This document shows positions 34,735 through 43,328 of a stretch of DNA of 64,000 nt, in pieces. Each line of letters starts with the position of its first letter. The first letter of the stretch is position 1. Made by a program: the position numbers and the translations under genes. The DNA is from VAZQ01 sp036557705 (lineage in GTDB: Bacteria > Pseudomonadota > Alphaproteobacteria > Rhizobiales > Xanthobacteraceae): contig DATBHB010000016.1 in assembly GCA_036557705.1 (NCBI GenBank), positions 177,996 through 241,995 on the forward strand. Direction: 5' to 3'. The notes beneath the pieces were generated by a model. The model worked only from the letters and a program-made list of their open reading frames with translations. It was not told the origin of the DNA and ran no database searches.

Positions 34735-35991
34735 TCACTCTCCCGCCAGCCGTAAAGGCGGTCGATACCGGCTCTCCCGGGTGCGAAGCCGCTCGGTTTC
34801 CAAGGCAATATAGTCACGGGTCATCGGCACCACGCCCTGGCGCTTGGTGAGCTGCAGCTGGAACACCATCATGGCCTGCTCGCGGAACGCCATCTCGGCG
34901 GCGGCAAGATAGAATTCCCACATCCGCGCGAACCGCGCGTCGTAGAGCTTCTCCGCCTCTTCGCGGTGGGCGAGGAATCGCTCGCGCCAGTGCTTCAGGG
35001 TCTCGGCGTAATGAAGGCGCAGGATCTCGATGTCGGTGACGAGCAGGCCAGACCGTTCCACCCACGGCAGGACCTCTGACAGGGCCGGGATATAGCCGCC
35101 CGGGAAAATATATTTGGCTATCCAGGGATTGGTTACGTTGGGACCTTCCGACCGTCCGATTGCATGCAAGAGCATGACGCCGCGATCGTCGAGGAGCTTT
35201 GCACATTGACGAAAAAAGGTATCGTAGAAGCCGACCCCAACGTGCTCGAACATTCCCACCGAGACGATACGGTCGTACTTGCCGGCCACGTCACGGTAAT
35301 CCTGCAGGCGGAAATTGACCGCGCCGGTCAACCCCTTTTCGGCTGCGTTCGTCAAAGCGAAGGCGTGCTGTTCCCGGGACAAGGTGACGCCGGTCACGCG
35401 CGCTCCGGTCAGTTCGGCGATATAGAGGGCAAGCCCGCCCCAGCCGCAGCCGATGTCGAGGACGCGCTGGCCCGCGCCAACCAGAAGTTTGGCCGCGATA
35501 TGCCGTCTCTTCGCGAGTTGGGCGTCATCGAGCGATTGATCGGGCGCTTCGAAATACGCGCAGCTGTACTGCCGGTCGGCATCGAGAAACAGCGCGTAAA
35601 GCCGGTCATCGAGGTCGTAATGGCGCGCGACATTGCGCTGGGCGCGGTATCGCGGATTGAACTGTTTCAACCGCCGGTAAAGGTAGCGCATCACCCACTG
35701 CGGGCGTGCCCAGCGCGGTGGCCGGCCGTCGCGGCCCTGCGCCAGCACGATCGCAAGCACGTCCGCGATCGAGCCCCGCTCGACGACAATCGTCCCGTTC
35801 ATGTAGGCTTCGCCGAACCGAAGCTCAGGATCGATCAGAATGCCGCGCTCCGCCGCCGCCGAGGTGAAGCGGATTGCCGCTTCCGGTCCAGTGCCATCGC
35901 CGAGCGTAAAAGTAGAGCCGCGGGCGGTTGTGACCCGCAGATTGCCCGTTCGAATCAACGCCTTCAATATGATCTCAAGCAATCGGTCCAT
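34735..35991 (-). CDS. cfa: Cyclopropane-fatty-acyl-phospholipid synthase
   Basis: The ATG at 35991 with GGAGG five bases upstream gives 418 residues; an extended frame to 36036 lacks a good site. Cfa methylenates unsaturated acyl chains of membrane phospholipids using SAM, often under acid or stationary-phase stress. The N-terminal domain has GILIDPELRFGEAYMNGTI. The methyltransferase core has HYDLDDRLYALFLD, YSCAYF, VLDIGCGWGGLALYIAE, GVTLSREQ, VSVGMFEHVG and WIAKYIFPGGYIPAL. A cfa-like gene beside dnaB/rplI is common in this group. Confidence 0.96.
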   Translation of the reverse strand: MDRLLEIILKALIRTGNLRVTTARGSTFTLGDGTGPEAAIRFTSAAAERGILIDPELRFGEAYMNGTIVVERGSIADVLAIVLAQGRDGRPPRWARPQWVMRYLYRRLKQFNPRYRAQRNVARHYDLDDRLYALFLDADRQYSCAYFEAPDQSLDDAQLAKRRHIAAKLLVGAGQRVLDIGCGWGGLALYIAELTGARVTGVTLSREQHAFALTNAAEKGLTGAVNFRLQDYRDVAGKYDRIVSVGMFEHVGVGFYDTFFRQCAKLLDDRGVMLLHAIGRSEGPNVTNPWIAKYIFPGGYIPALSEVLPWVERSGLLVTDIEILRLHYAETLKHWRERFLAHREEAEKLYDARFARMWEFYLAAAEMAFREQAMMVFQLQLTKRQGVVPMTRDYIALETERLRTRESRYRPPLRLAGE

Positions 35992-36194
35992 CGGGGCCTC
36001 CACAGGCCCAGTCCAAGCTCGCCACGCCAGCGACATAATCTGCCGTCATCGGTAGCAACTGTCTGATCCGCCTTCAGTTCATACGAATGCCGTCACAAAA
36101 CTGTATATTACAACAGATGTCGCCCATGACGGCAATGCGCTTTCGTTCTTGGGCGCAATCGTGCGAAAGGGCAGGGGACCGGCCGGTTCGTGGC

Positions 36195-36788
36195 ATGGCA
36201 AGGGGGTTTTGGGTGTCGAGACTCCGTTGGTTGGCTTGGTTGGCTTGGTTGGCGAGGGTCGTGCCGGCTTTGACGGTTGCAGGGCCGTGCTATGCCCAGG
36301 GAAATATCGATGCCGGCCGCTCGCCGGCTCAAATCTTCGCCGACGCCTGTGCCGTCTGCCATCGCGATGCGCGCGAACTGCGGCGTTCGAGCGCGGCCTT
36401 TTTGCGGCAGCACTATACGTCCGGTTCGGAACAGGCGGCCATAATGGCTGCCTATCTGGCGCGGTTGCCGCCGCCCGAGCCGCGGGCGGCACAATCGAAA
36501 CGTGGCCCAGCGGCCGCTGCCGAAAACCCGGCCGAAGCTACGAAGCAGTTACCCGCGCAACAGCAGACGACCGGCGATCAGGCGAAATCAGCGCAGCCCA
36601 AAGGCAGGCGTGCGGCCTCGACATCCGAGGCGAGAGCATTGCCGCAGCCTGCCGCCGACGAAAACTCCTCGCCCCGGTTGCCACTGAGCGAAGCGCAGAC
36701 ATCCGCGCCACCAGTGCAGTTGCCTTCAGCGGCAGTGCAGCCCCAGGCGAGGCCAGCCGCGCCAGCCCTGGTTCCTTTCCAGGAATAG
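36195..36788 (+). CDS. Exported protein with one CxxCH haem-c motif
   Basis: The ATG at 36195 gives 197 residues with a signal peptide of repeated WLA units (WLAWLAWLA, encoded by a 9-bp repeat) and a likely cleavage after CYAQ. The mature N-terminus resembles a short cytochrome c segment: GRSPAQIFADACAVCHRDAR with haem-binding CAVCH, then LRQHYTSGSEQAAIMAAYL. The remaining 100 or so residues are low-complexity, rich in Ala, Gln, Pro and Ser. There is no clear distal methionine ligand, so it may not be an electron carrier. Earlier ATGs at 36087-36125 are possible starts without better ribosome sites. Function unknown. Confidence 0.65.
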   Translation: MARGFWVSRLRWLAWLAWLARVVPALTVAGPCYAQGNIDAGRSPAQIFADACAVCHRDARELRRSSAAFLRQHYTSGSEQAAIMAAYLARLPPPEPRAAQSKRGPAAAAENPAEATKQLPAQQQTTGDQAKSAQPKGRRAASTSEARALPQPAADENSSPRLPLSEAQTSAPPVQLPSAAVQPQARPAAPALVPFQE

Positions 36789-36790
36789 CT

Positions 36791-37408
36791 TCAGGTCTTT
36801 TTCTCGGCGCCCGCCTCGTCTGCGGCCGGCGTGGTGCCCTCCCGGTTGCGGCGTGCATCGGCCGCCTCCGGCTCAAAGAAGGTTCCGGCAACAGCCTCAG
36901 CAGGCTCCTCTTCCTCCCGCATGAGAGTGATGTCTTCTCCGCGAGAGATCCGTCCGGCTTCATCCTGGTTGCGAGCGACGGTGACGTTTATGGTCACCTC
37001 GACGTCCGGGTGGAGCACAACCGGAACCTTATGTAAGCCGACGCTCTTGATTGGCGTATTGAGGGCAATCTGGTTCCGGTTCACCGCAAATCCCCTCTCG
37101 GTGACCAGCGCGGTCAGGTTGCGTGGCGTTACGGAGCCGTAAAGCTGCCCCCCTTCAGCGGCTTGGCGCAGCACCGTGAAGGACTGTCCATCAAGTTTAC
37201 TCGCGACCTTCTCGGCCTCGCCCTTGGCCGCGAGATTGCGCGCTTCGAGTTCGACTTTCATCGTTTCAAAGCGGGACCTGTTGTCCTTCGTGGCACGCAG
37301 CGCCTTGCCTCTGGGCAGCAGAAAATTGCGCGCAAATCCATCCTTCACGCGCACGACCTCGCCCATCTGGCCAAGCTTGGCGACGCGTTCGAGCAGGATC
37401 ACATCCAT
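36791..37408 (-). CDS. rplI: 50S ribosomal protein L9
   Basis: The 205-residue protein is L9. The N-terminal globular domain has MDVILLERVAKLGQMGEVVR and VKDGFARNFLLPRGKA. The connecting helix and C-terminal domain (LYGSVTPRNLTALV, IKSVGLHKVPVVLHPDVEVT) follow. The last 50 residues are an acidic, Ala/Glu-rich extension beyond the E. coli length, common in alphaproteobacteria. L9 binds 23S rRNA near the L1 stalk. It closes the minus-strand run rpsF-rpsR-DUF2232-rplI. Confidence 0.97.
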   Translation of the reverse strand: MDVILLERVAKLGQMGEVVRVKDGFARNFLLPRGKALRATKDNRSRFETMKVELEARNLAAKGEAEKVASKLDGQSFTVLRQAAEGGQLYGSVTPRNLTALVTERGFAVNRNQIALNTPIKSVGLHKVPVVLHPDVEVTINVTVARNQDEAGRISRGEDITLMREEEEPAEAVAGTFFEPEAADARRNREGTTPAADEAGAEKKT

Positions 37409-37423
37409 ACTATCCTCCGTGGC

Positions 37424-38389
37424 TTAGTTTCGCACATCCGGCGGTCCGGTTCGGCGCAAGACCCGGGCGCGAATGTTAAAGGCGGAATCGGCGAGTCCTA
37501 GTAGAGATATTGCGATTACGGGCCAGCCGAGTACGACGACTGCCGCATAGGTGCCCGCCAGCGCCAGTCCGCGATTGGAGACCCCGCGCGTAATGGCATG
37601 CAGAACGGCAAATCCTAGGATTGCATAAGCGGTCAGCAGACTCGCTGCGACTATTTCCGACACAAGTCCGGCTAGATCGGGCAGGAATGAGCCGGCAAGT
37701 GCGGCTCCAGCCAGCCCGGGCGCGAATGTTGGGAACGAAAGGCCTGAGAGCTGCGGCCATGGACGACGCAATCGGCCGGAGATCAGCACGACACGTCCTG
37801 CGAGCCACAAATTCCCGATGCTGATCACCGTTCCGAGAATGGCTGCAGCCGGCGGAATCGCCGAAACCATAATTCGGATCAACCTGTCGCCCTCCGCGCC
37901 AGTTACGGAACCGGACGGATTGACTTGGGGGTCTATGCCAATCGCCTGTTCGAAAGCGGAACGCAATCCAGCCTGGAAGCTCTCCTTGTCGGTCCCGAAA
38001 TCCGGGACTGCCAGAATGACAACAAACGCGCTGATCAGTGCTGCCCAAAGCACCAGCCTGCCGATCGGATACCATTCGAGATCCGCGGAACCGTTTACGG
38101 CAGCCGGACGCGCGAGCAACGAAAGATAAGCGAGCCACCAGGCCGGCACGGCAACGCCGATGAGGAAGACGATAAAAAAATGAAAGCCCAGAACGCTCGC
38201 CAAGCTTGCAGCGGCGACAATGCCCGCAACAATGCCTGCCCAATGACTCCAGCCCAGGGCGGCGATCAGCAGCGGCAAGGGCGCAAGATAGAACAAGAAC
38301 GTCGCCAGCAGCGCTCCCGATGAAACGGATGCGAAAAGGAGCGCAGATGCCGCGCCTGCGCCCAAACCCACAAGGACGATCTGCGCCAT
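37424..38389 (-). CDS. DUF2232 multi-spanning membrane protein
   Basis: The 321-residue product is almost entirely hydrophobic, with about eight membrane segments (for example LVGLGAGAASALLFASVSSG, FFIVFLIGVAVPAWWLAYL and LLTAYAILGFAVLHAI). It matches the DUF2232 (YybS-like) family, which resembles energy-coupling membrane components. The conserved position between rpsR and rplI is known from other alphaproteobacteria. Function is unknown; a role in envelope or uptake is guesswork. Confidence 0.85.
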   Translation of the reverse strand: MAQIVLVGLGAGAASALLFASVSSGALLATFLFYLAPLPLLIAALGWSHWAGIVAGIVAAASLASVLGFHFFIVFLIGVAVPAWWLAYLSLLARPAAVNGSADLEWYPIGRLVLWAALISAFVVILAVPDFGTDKESFQAGLRSAFEQAIGIDPQVNPSGSVTGAEGDRLIRIMVSAIPPAAAILGTVISIGNLWLAGRVVLISGRLRRPWPQLSGLSFPTFAPGLAGAALAGSFLPDLAGLVSEIVAASLLTAYAILGFAVLHAITRGVSNRGLALAGTYAAVVVLGWPVIAISLLGLADSAFNIRARVLRRTGPPDVRN

Positions 38390-38509
38390 TTCGAGCTGTC
38401 CCGCCTTGGCAGCGGTTAGGAGCGAATCAGCGCCCGCCCCAACCTCGGAGTGTGGACGGCAGATAATGCAGATCAGGTGCGGGTCTGCTTGTCCACCGTC
38501 CGTCTTGCG

Positions 38510-38758
38510 TCATCTGATCACGTATGGGAGTAGTCCGAGAAAGCGTGCGCGCTTGATCGCCTTCGCAAGTTCTCGCTGCTTCTTGGCCGATACGGCCGTA
38601 ATCCGGCTCGGCACGATTTTGCCGCGCTCGGAGACATAGCGCTGCAGCAATCTGACGTCTTTATAGTCGATCTTCGGTGCATCCGCGCCCGAGAACGGGC
38701 AGGTCTTGCGGCGGCGGAAAAACGGACGGCGTGCCTGAGCTGGAGCGGTTGCCATCAC
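38510..38758 (-). CDS. rpsR: 30S ribosomal protein S18
   Basis: The 82-residue protein has the S18 core: PFFRRRKTCPFSG, KIDYKDVRLLQRYVSERGKI, PSRITAVSAKKQRELAKAIK and RARFLGLLPY. It pairs with S6 on the 30S platform. It begins two bases after the rpsF stop, so the two are co-translated. Confidence 0.97.
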   Translation of the reverse strand: MMATAPAQARRPFFRRRKTCPFSGADAPKIDYKDVRLLQRYVSERGKIVPSRITAVSAKKQRELAKAIKRARFLGLLPYVIR

Positions 38759-38760
38759 TC

Positions 38761-39246
38761 TTACTCCTCGGTCACATCGGCAGGCGCTGAAGCATTGAGT
38801 TCATCGCGTGGCGCACGGGCGTCACGATCGCGGCGGTGCTCCCCGCGGTCACGAAAACCGCCGCGATCGCGATCACCCCGGTCGCGGTCGCGAAATCCGC
38901 CACCGCGTTCGTCACGATCGCGATCGGCTTTGCGCATCATCGCCGAAGGCCCCTGTTCGTGTTCTTCCACGCGTACGGTCAGGTACCGCAGCACATCCTC
39001 GTTGAGTCGTTCCTGGCGTTCAATCTCATTGATTATCGCGGGCGAAGCATCGAGATTCATGAAAGTAAAATGTGCCTTGCGGTTCTTGCGCAGACGATAG
39101 GCCAGCGATTTGACGCCCCACTGCTCGGCCTTGCTGACCTTGCCGCCCATCTGCTCGATAACGCCTTTGAGTTGGCCGGCAAATTCTTCGACTTGCTGAG
39201 TGCTCAAATCCTGACGCGCAAGCACGACGTGTTCGTAAAGAGGCAT
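38761..39246 (-). CDS. rpsF: 30S ribosomal protein S6 with RD-rich tail
   Basis: Residues 1-95 are a normal S6 domain (MPLYEHVVLARQDLSTQQVE, GVKSLAYRLRKNRKAHFTFM, RLNEDVLRYLTVRVEEHEQG). The remaining 65 residues form a tail of repeated Arg, Asp and Gly (FRDRDRGDRDRGGFRDRGE), longer than in E. coli but of a kind seen in rhizobial relatives. The E. coli tail is polyglutamylated; no such motif is evident here. S6 pairs with S18. This is the first gene of the rpsF-rpsR-DUF2232-rplI run. Confidence 0.96.
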   Translation of the reverse strand: MPLYEHVVLARQDLSTQQVEEFAGQLKGVIEQMGGKVSKAEQWGVKSLAYRLRKNRKAHFTFMNLDASPAIINEIERQERLNEDVLRYLTVRVEEHEQGPSAMMRKADRDRDERGGGFRDRDRGDRDRGGFRDRGEHRRDRDARAPRDELNASAPADVTEE

Positions 39247-39545
39247 GGTGGTGGTGCCTTTCCCATTGCATCAGCCGTCCTGGCGCGCAGCCCCTCGAGC
39301 CCGGAAAGGCCCGAAAGCTCGTAAGGCGGAAACACCGGACACCGGACCATTGGGCCCTGCCGCCTGCCATTCAAGCGGCCGTCCGTTCAGCTCCCGGCCA
39401 GAATTCGAGCTGAGATCGGCGGCGTTATATGGGGTTTGGACGAAAACGCAAGGCTTGGTGCTACTGCTGCGCGGACATCTCTGGTTGCTTGACAGGATCG
39501 ATGCTGCAGTGTCAGAGCGGCTCAAATCACGGGGCGGGAGGCTTG

Positions 39546-40490
39546 ATGTCGGTTGCGTTTATCTTTCCGGGGCAAGGCAGCCAGAGCGTCGGAATGGGCA
39601 GGGCGCTCGCCGAGCGCTTCAGCTGTGCCCGCCGGGTTTTTGAGGAAGTCGATGCAACGCTCGGAGACAATCTTTCGACAGTGATGTGGGAAGGCCCGGC
39701 CGAGAAGGTCACGCTTACCGAGAATGCCCAGCCTGCTCTTGTCGCGGTGTCGATCGCGGCTATGCGCGTCCTTGAGTCCGAAGCGGGAGTGGACCTGAAA
39801 CGGGATGCGAGCTTCGTTGCCGGTCATTCCGTCGGCGAATATTCCGCTTTGGCTGCTGCCGGCTCACTTTCCCTGGCCGATGCCGTACGGCTCGTGCGCG
39901 CCCGTGGTAGGGCTATGCAAGAAGCAGTTCCGATTGGGGTTGGTGCAATGGCGGCCTTGCTCGGGGTGGAATTCGAGCAGGCCGCGGCAATTGCAGCGGA
40001 AGCCGCGCGAGGCGAAGTGGTGCAGGCGGCGAATGATAATGGCGCCGGTCAGGTCGTAGTGTCCGGCCACAGAGCGGCGGTCGAGCGCGCAGTAGAGATC
40101 GCCAGGGCCAAGGGAGTGCGGCGCGCGACGATGCTCCCGGTTTCCGGTCCCTTTCATTCGGCATTGATGAAACCCGCGGCTGCTGTCATGGCAGACGCGC
40201 TGGGCAAGGTGGATGTCGGCGTACCCGTCGTTCCGCTCGTTGGTAATGTGCTCGCCCGACCAACCAGCGATCCAGTCGAGATCGTCCAAGGACTTGTGCA
40301 ACAGGTAACCGGGACGGTGCGCTGGCGCGAGTCGGTTGGGTTCATGGCGCAAGCAGGCGTTGACTTGTTCTACGAGGTGGGGTCGGGCAAGGTGCTCAGC
40401 GGACTAGTCCAGCGCATTGCGAGGGGAGCGCGCGCTGTTGCCATCGGCGCACCGGAGGACATCGCTGCAGTCCGCCATATCGGGGGCTGA
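39546..40490 (+). CDS. fabD: Malonyl-CoA:ACP transacylase
   Basis: The ATG at 39546 follows GGGAGG at four bases, giving 314 residues. FabD loads malonate from CoA onto ACP. The nucleophile is Ser95 in AGHSVGEYSALAAAG, with Arg120 in VRARG and His204 in SGPFHSALM as partners; FPGQGSQSVGMG opens the protein. It starts the plus-strand fatty-acid cluster fabD-fabG-acpP-fabF. The 299 bp to the divergent rpsF start contain no other gene and should hold both promoters. Confidence 0.97.
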   Translation: MSVAFIFPGQGSQSVGMGRALAERFSCARRVFEEVDATLGDNLSTVMWEGPAEKVTLTENAQPALVAVSIAAMRVLESEAGVDLKRDASFVAGHSVGEYSALAAAGSLSLADAVRLVRARGRAMQEAVPIGVGAMAALLGVEFEQAAAIAAEAARGEVVQAANDNGAGQVVVSGHRAAVERAVEIARAKGVRRATMLPVSGPFHSALMKPAAAVMADALGKVDVGVPVVPLVGNVLARPTSDPVEIVQGLVQQVTGTVRWRESVGFMAQAGVDLFYEVGSGKVLSGLVQRIARGARAVAIGAPEDIAAVRHIGG

Positions 40491-40513
40491 GCGGCCTGCT
40501 CGGGAGAGCATTC

Positions 40514-41251
40514 ATGTTCGATCTGACCGGTAAGGCGGCCCTGGTAACGGGCGCGAGCGGCGGCATCGGCGGGGCGATCGCGCGCGCCCTCCACCGGCAG
40601 GGTGCGACGGTCGCCATTTCCGGAACGCGCAGAGATGCCCTCGAAGCGCTTGCCGTTGAGATGAAGGATCGCGTTCATGTTGCACCCTGCAACCTTACCG
40701 AGAAAGTCGAGGCCGAAGCACTGGTGCCGGGCTGCGAGGAGGCAATCGGAAAACTCGATATTCTGGTGGCTAATGCCGGTGTTACGAGAGACAATCTGCT
40801 CGTGCAATTGAGCGATCAGGCTTGGGATGAGGTGGTCACGGTCAATTTGACGGCAACCTTTCGGCTTGCGCGGGCCGCGATAAAGGGCATGCTGCGCCGC
40901 CGGTATGGCCGTCTCATCGGTATCACGTCCGTCGTTGCCGTGACCGGCAATGCCGGTCAGGGAAATTACACCGCGACCAAAGCCGGTATGATCGGCATGA
41001 TGAAGTCGATTGCGCAGGAATATGCCAAGCGCGGCATCACCGCGAACTGCATCGCACCGGGCTTTATCGCTACCTCGATGACCGGCAAGCTCAGTGAAAA
41101 GCAGCGCGAAGCAATCCTCTCCCGGGTTCCCGCGGCCCGGCTCGGGACCGGAGACGACGTCGCGGCCGCCGCCGTGTACCTCGCCTCGCAAGAGGCTGGT
41201 TACATCACCGGCCAGACCTTGCACGTGAACGGCGGAATGGCGATGGTTTAG
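40514..41251 (+). CDS. fabG: 3-oxoacyl-ACP reductase
   Basis: The 245-residue SDR reduces beta-ketoacyl-ACP with NADPH in the elongation cycle. Nucleotide site VTGASGGIGGAIARAL is at residues 11-26. Ser139, Tyr152 and Lys156 (in ITSV and GNYTATKAG) form the catalytic triad, and IAPGFIATSMT is the FabG substrate loop. The C-terminus GQTLHVNGGMAMV is typical. It lies 23 bp after fabD. Confidence 0.97.
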   Translation: MFDLTGKAALVTGASGGIGGAIARALHRQGATVAISGTRRDALEALAVEMKDRVHVAPCNLTEKVEAEALVPGCEEAIGKLDILVANAGVTRDNLLVQLSDQAWDEVVTVNLTATFRLARAAIKGMLRRRYGRLIGITSVVAVTGNAGQGNYTATKAGMIGMMKSIAQEYAKRGITANCIAPGFIATSMTGKLSEKQREAILSRVPAARLGTGDDVAAAAVYLASQEAGYITGQTLHVNGGMAMV

Positions 41252-41484
41252 CCGAGAATCGGTGATAAATGCGCGCGAGCGCACGACTTGGCGCGCTGGC
41301 AAAGGCTTTTGAAGTATGCTAACCGGACCTCGGCTTGGCTGGGGTATGCCGCGCGGCACCATGGATAAACGGGGTCCGCCCGCGACCGCAAATGATCCGT
41401 TGCTGGGATCTTAGAGAGGCCGACCACAACGGCTCGGGGGCGCTGACCAATCGAGCCCGGTTACGAGGACACGAGGGTGCAGCG

Positions 41485-41724
41485 ATGAGCGACATCAGCG
41501 AGCGTGTGAAAAAGATCGTTGTTGAGCATTTGGGTGTGGAGCCCGACAAGGTGACTGAGAACGCGAGTTTCATCGACGATCTTGGAGCGGACAGTCTCGA
41601 CACAGTCGAGCTGGTCATGGCTTTCGAGGAGGAATTCGGTTGCGAGATTCCGGACGATGCGGCCGAGACCATTCTGACCGTGGGCGATGCGGTCAAGTTC
41701 CTCGAGAAGAACGCAAAGAGCTGA
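41485..41724 (+). CDS. acpP: Acyl carrier protein
   Basis: The ATG at 41485 gives 79 acidic residues, the usual length; the frame is open upstream but without family similarity. Ser37 in LGADSLDTVEL is the phosphopantetheine site. ACP carries acyl chains among the Fab enzymes and to lipid A synthesis. The 233 bp between fabG and acpP are long enough to contain its own promoter, as is common for this highly expressed gene. Confidence 0.97.
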   Translation: MSDISERVKKIVVEHLGVEPDKVTENASFIDDLGADSLDTVELVMAFEEEFGCEIPDDAAETILTVGDAVKFLEKNAKS

Positions 41725-41926
41725 ACTCAACGACGGCACCGTGCTGGAGCCCGCCAAACCCTTCGAGGCAGCCGGCGGCGGGACGGAATTGCTCTCGGGC
41801 TAGGCTGGTTCTGTTGGCCGGCGGTTGGTATCGAGGCGGCAGAACTGGCAACAAGCGCGCCGCGTCGTTCGGTCCACCCGGCTTGCTGCTCCAAACGGTC
41901 AACGGCCAACCGCTCGAGAACCGCAG

Positions 41927-43192
41927 ATGAGGCGGGTCGTCGTCACGGGTCTGGGGATGGTGACGCCACTCGGTTGCGGCGTCGAAACTACGTGGCGCCG
42001 CCTCATCGAGGGGGCGAGCGGCATCAGCCGTGTCGAGAGAGTCGATGTATCGGACCTGCCATCGCGTATCGCCGGTCAGATACCTCGCGGCGATGGGTCG
42101 GACGGCACCTATCATCCCGACCAATGGATGGAGCCAAAAGAGCAGCGGAAAGTCGACGAGTTCATCGTCTATGCCATGTGTGCGGCAAAGCAGGCCCTTA
42201 CCGATGCCGGTTGGCAACCTGCGACCTACGAAGACCGGATTGCAACCGGAGTCCTGATCGGTGCGGGGATCGGCGGAGCGGCAGGTATTGCCGATACCGG
42301 AGTATTGCTGAAGGAACGCGGACCGCGTCGAGTTTCGCCGTTCTTCGTTCCAGGCCGCATCATTAATCTCGCGGCTGGTTATGTGTCGATCGCCTTTGGA
42401 CTCAAGGGCCCCAATCACGCCGTAGTCACCGCCTGCTCCACGGGCTCGCATGCCATCGGCGATGCCGGACGGTTGATCGCGCTCGGGGATGCCGATGTGA
42501 TGGTTGCCGGCGGAAGCGAATCCCCCGTGAACCGGATTTCGATGGCGGGCTTTGCGGCGGCTCGGGCGCTCTCGACCGGGTTCAATGATCAGGCGGCACG
42601 CGCTTCGCGGCCCTATGACAAGGACCGAGACGGTTTTGTGCTGTCGGAAGGGGCTGGATGTGTGGTCCTTGAAGAGCGCGACCATGCCAAACGTCGCGGC
42701 GCCAGGATCTATGCCGAACTCGTGGGCTACGGGCTTTCAGGCGATGCCTATCACATCACAGCGCCGGACCCGAGTGGCGACGGAGCATTGCGCTGCATGC
42801 ACAGCGCCATCCGCCGTGCCGGTATTACGGCGGCCGATATCGATTATATCAATGCGCATGGGACCTCGACCCCGCTTGGCGATGAGATCGAACTTGGTGC
42901 CGTGCACCGCCTGGTCGGCAATACGGCGGCCCGACTGAGCATGTCGTCAACCAAATCGTCGATTGGACATCTTCTGGGCGCCGCCGGAGCGGTCGAGGCA
43001 ATCTTTTCCGTTCTCGCGATTCGCGACAACATTGCGCCGCCGACGATCAATCTCGACAACCCCTCAGTCGACACTGCGATCGACCTCGTTCCGCACCGGG
43101 CGCGAAAGCGCGACATCGATGTGGTTTTGTCAAACTCTTTTGGGTTCGGCGGCACCAATGCGTCACTGGTGTTCCGGCGCGTAGTGGATTGA
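41927..43192 (+). CDS. fabF: 3-oxoacyl-ACP synthase II
   Basis: The ATG at 41927 gives 421 residues; earlier in-frame codons do not resemble the family. FabF condenses malonyl-ACP with acyl-ACP and extends unsaturated chains. The Cys-His-His triad is Cys170 (VVTACSTGSHAIGD), His311 (NAHGTSTPLGD) and His348 (KSSIGHLLGAAGA). The C-terminal SFGFGGTNASLVFRR is typical. It follows acpP by 202 bp and precedes mltG, the standard order in this group. Confidence 0.97.
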   Translation: MRRVVVTGLGMVTPLGCGVETTWRRLIEGASGISRVERVDVSDLPSRIAGQIPRGDGSDGTYHPDQWMEPKEQRKVDEFIVYAMCAAKQALTDAGWQPATYEDRIATGVLIGAGIGGAAGIADTGVLLKERGPRRVSPFFVPGRIINLAAGYVSIAFGLKGPNHAVVTACSTGSHAIGDAGRLIALGDADVMVAGGSESPVNRISMAGFAAARALSTGFNDQAARASRPYDKDRDGFVLSEGAGCVVLEERDHAKRRGARIYAELVGYGLSGDAYHITAPDPSGDGALRCMHSAIRRAGITAADIDYINAHGTSTPLGDEIELGAVHRLVGNTAARLSMSSTKSSIGHLLGAAGAVEAIFSVLAIRDNIAPPTINLDNPSVDTAIDLVPHRARKRDIDVVLSNSFGFGGTNASLVFRRVVD

Positions 43193-43328
43193 TCGGGGTA
43201 TTGGGACCGGATCGGACGACGGGTCCCACCTTTGCCATATTCGCTTTTAACGTGGGACCGAGGATGCCGAAGCACCGAGTTGTGGAGTCGGAGTTTCGGA
43301 AACGAGGCAGCTACGCGGGGGCAGGCCG

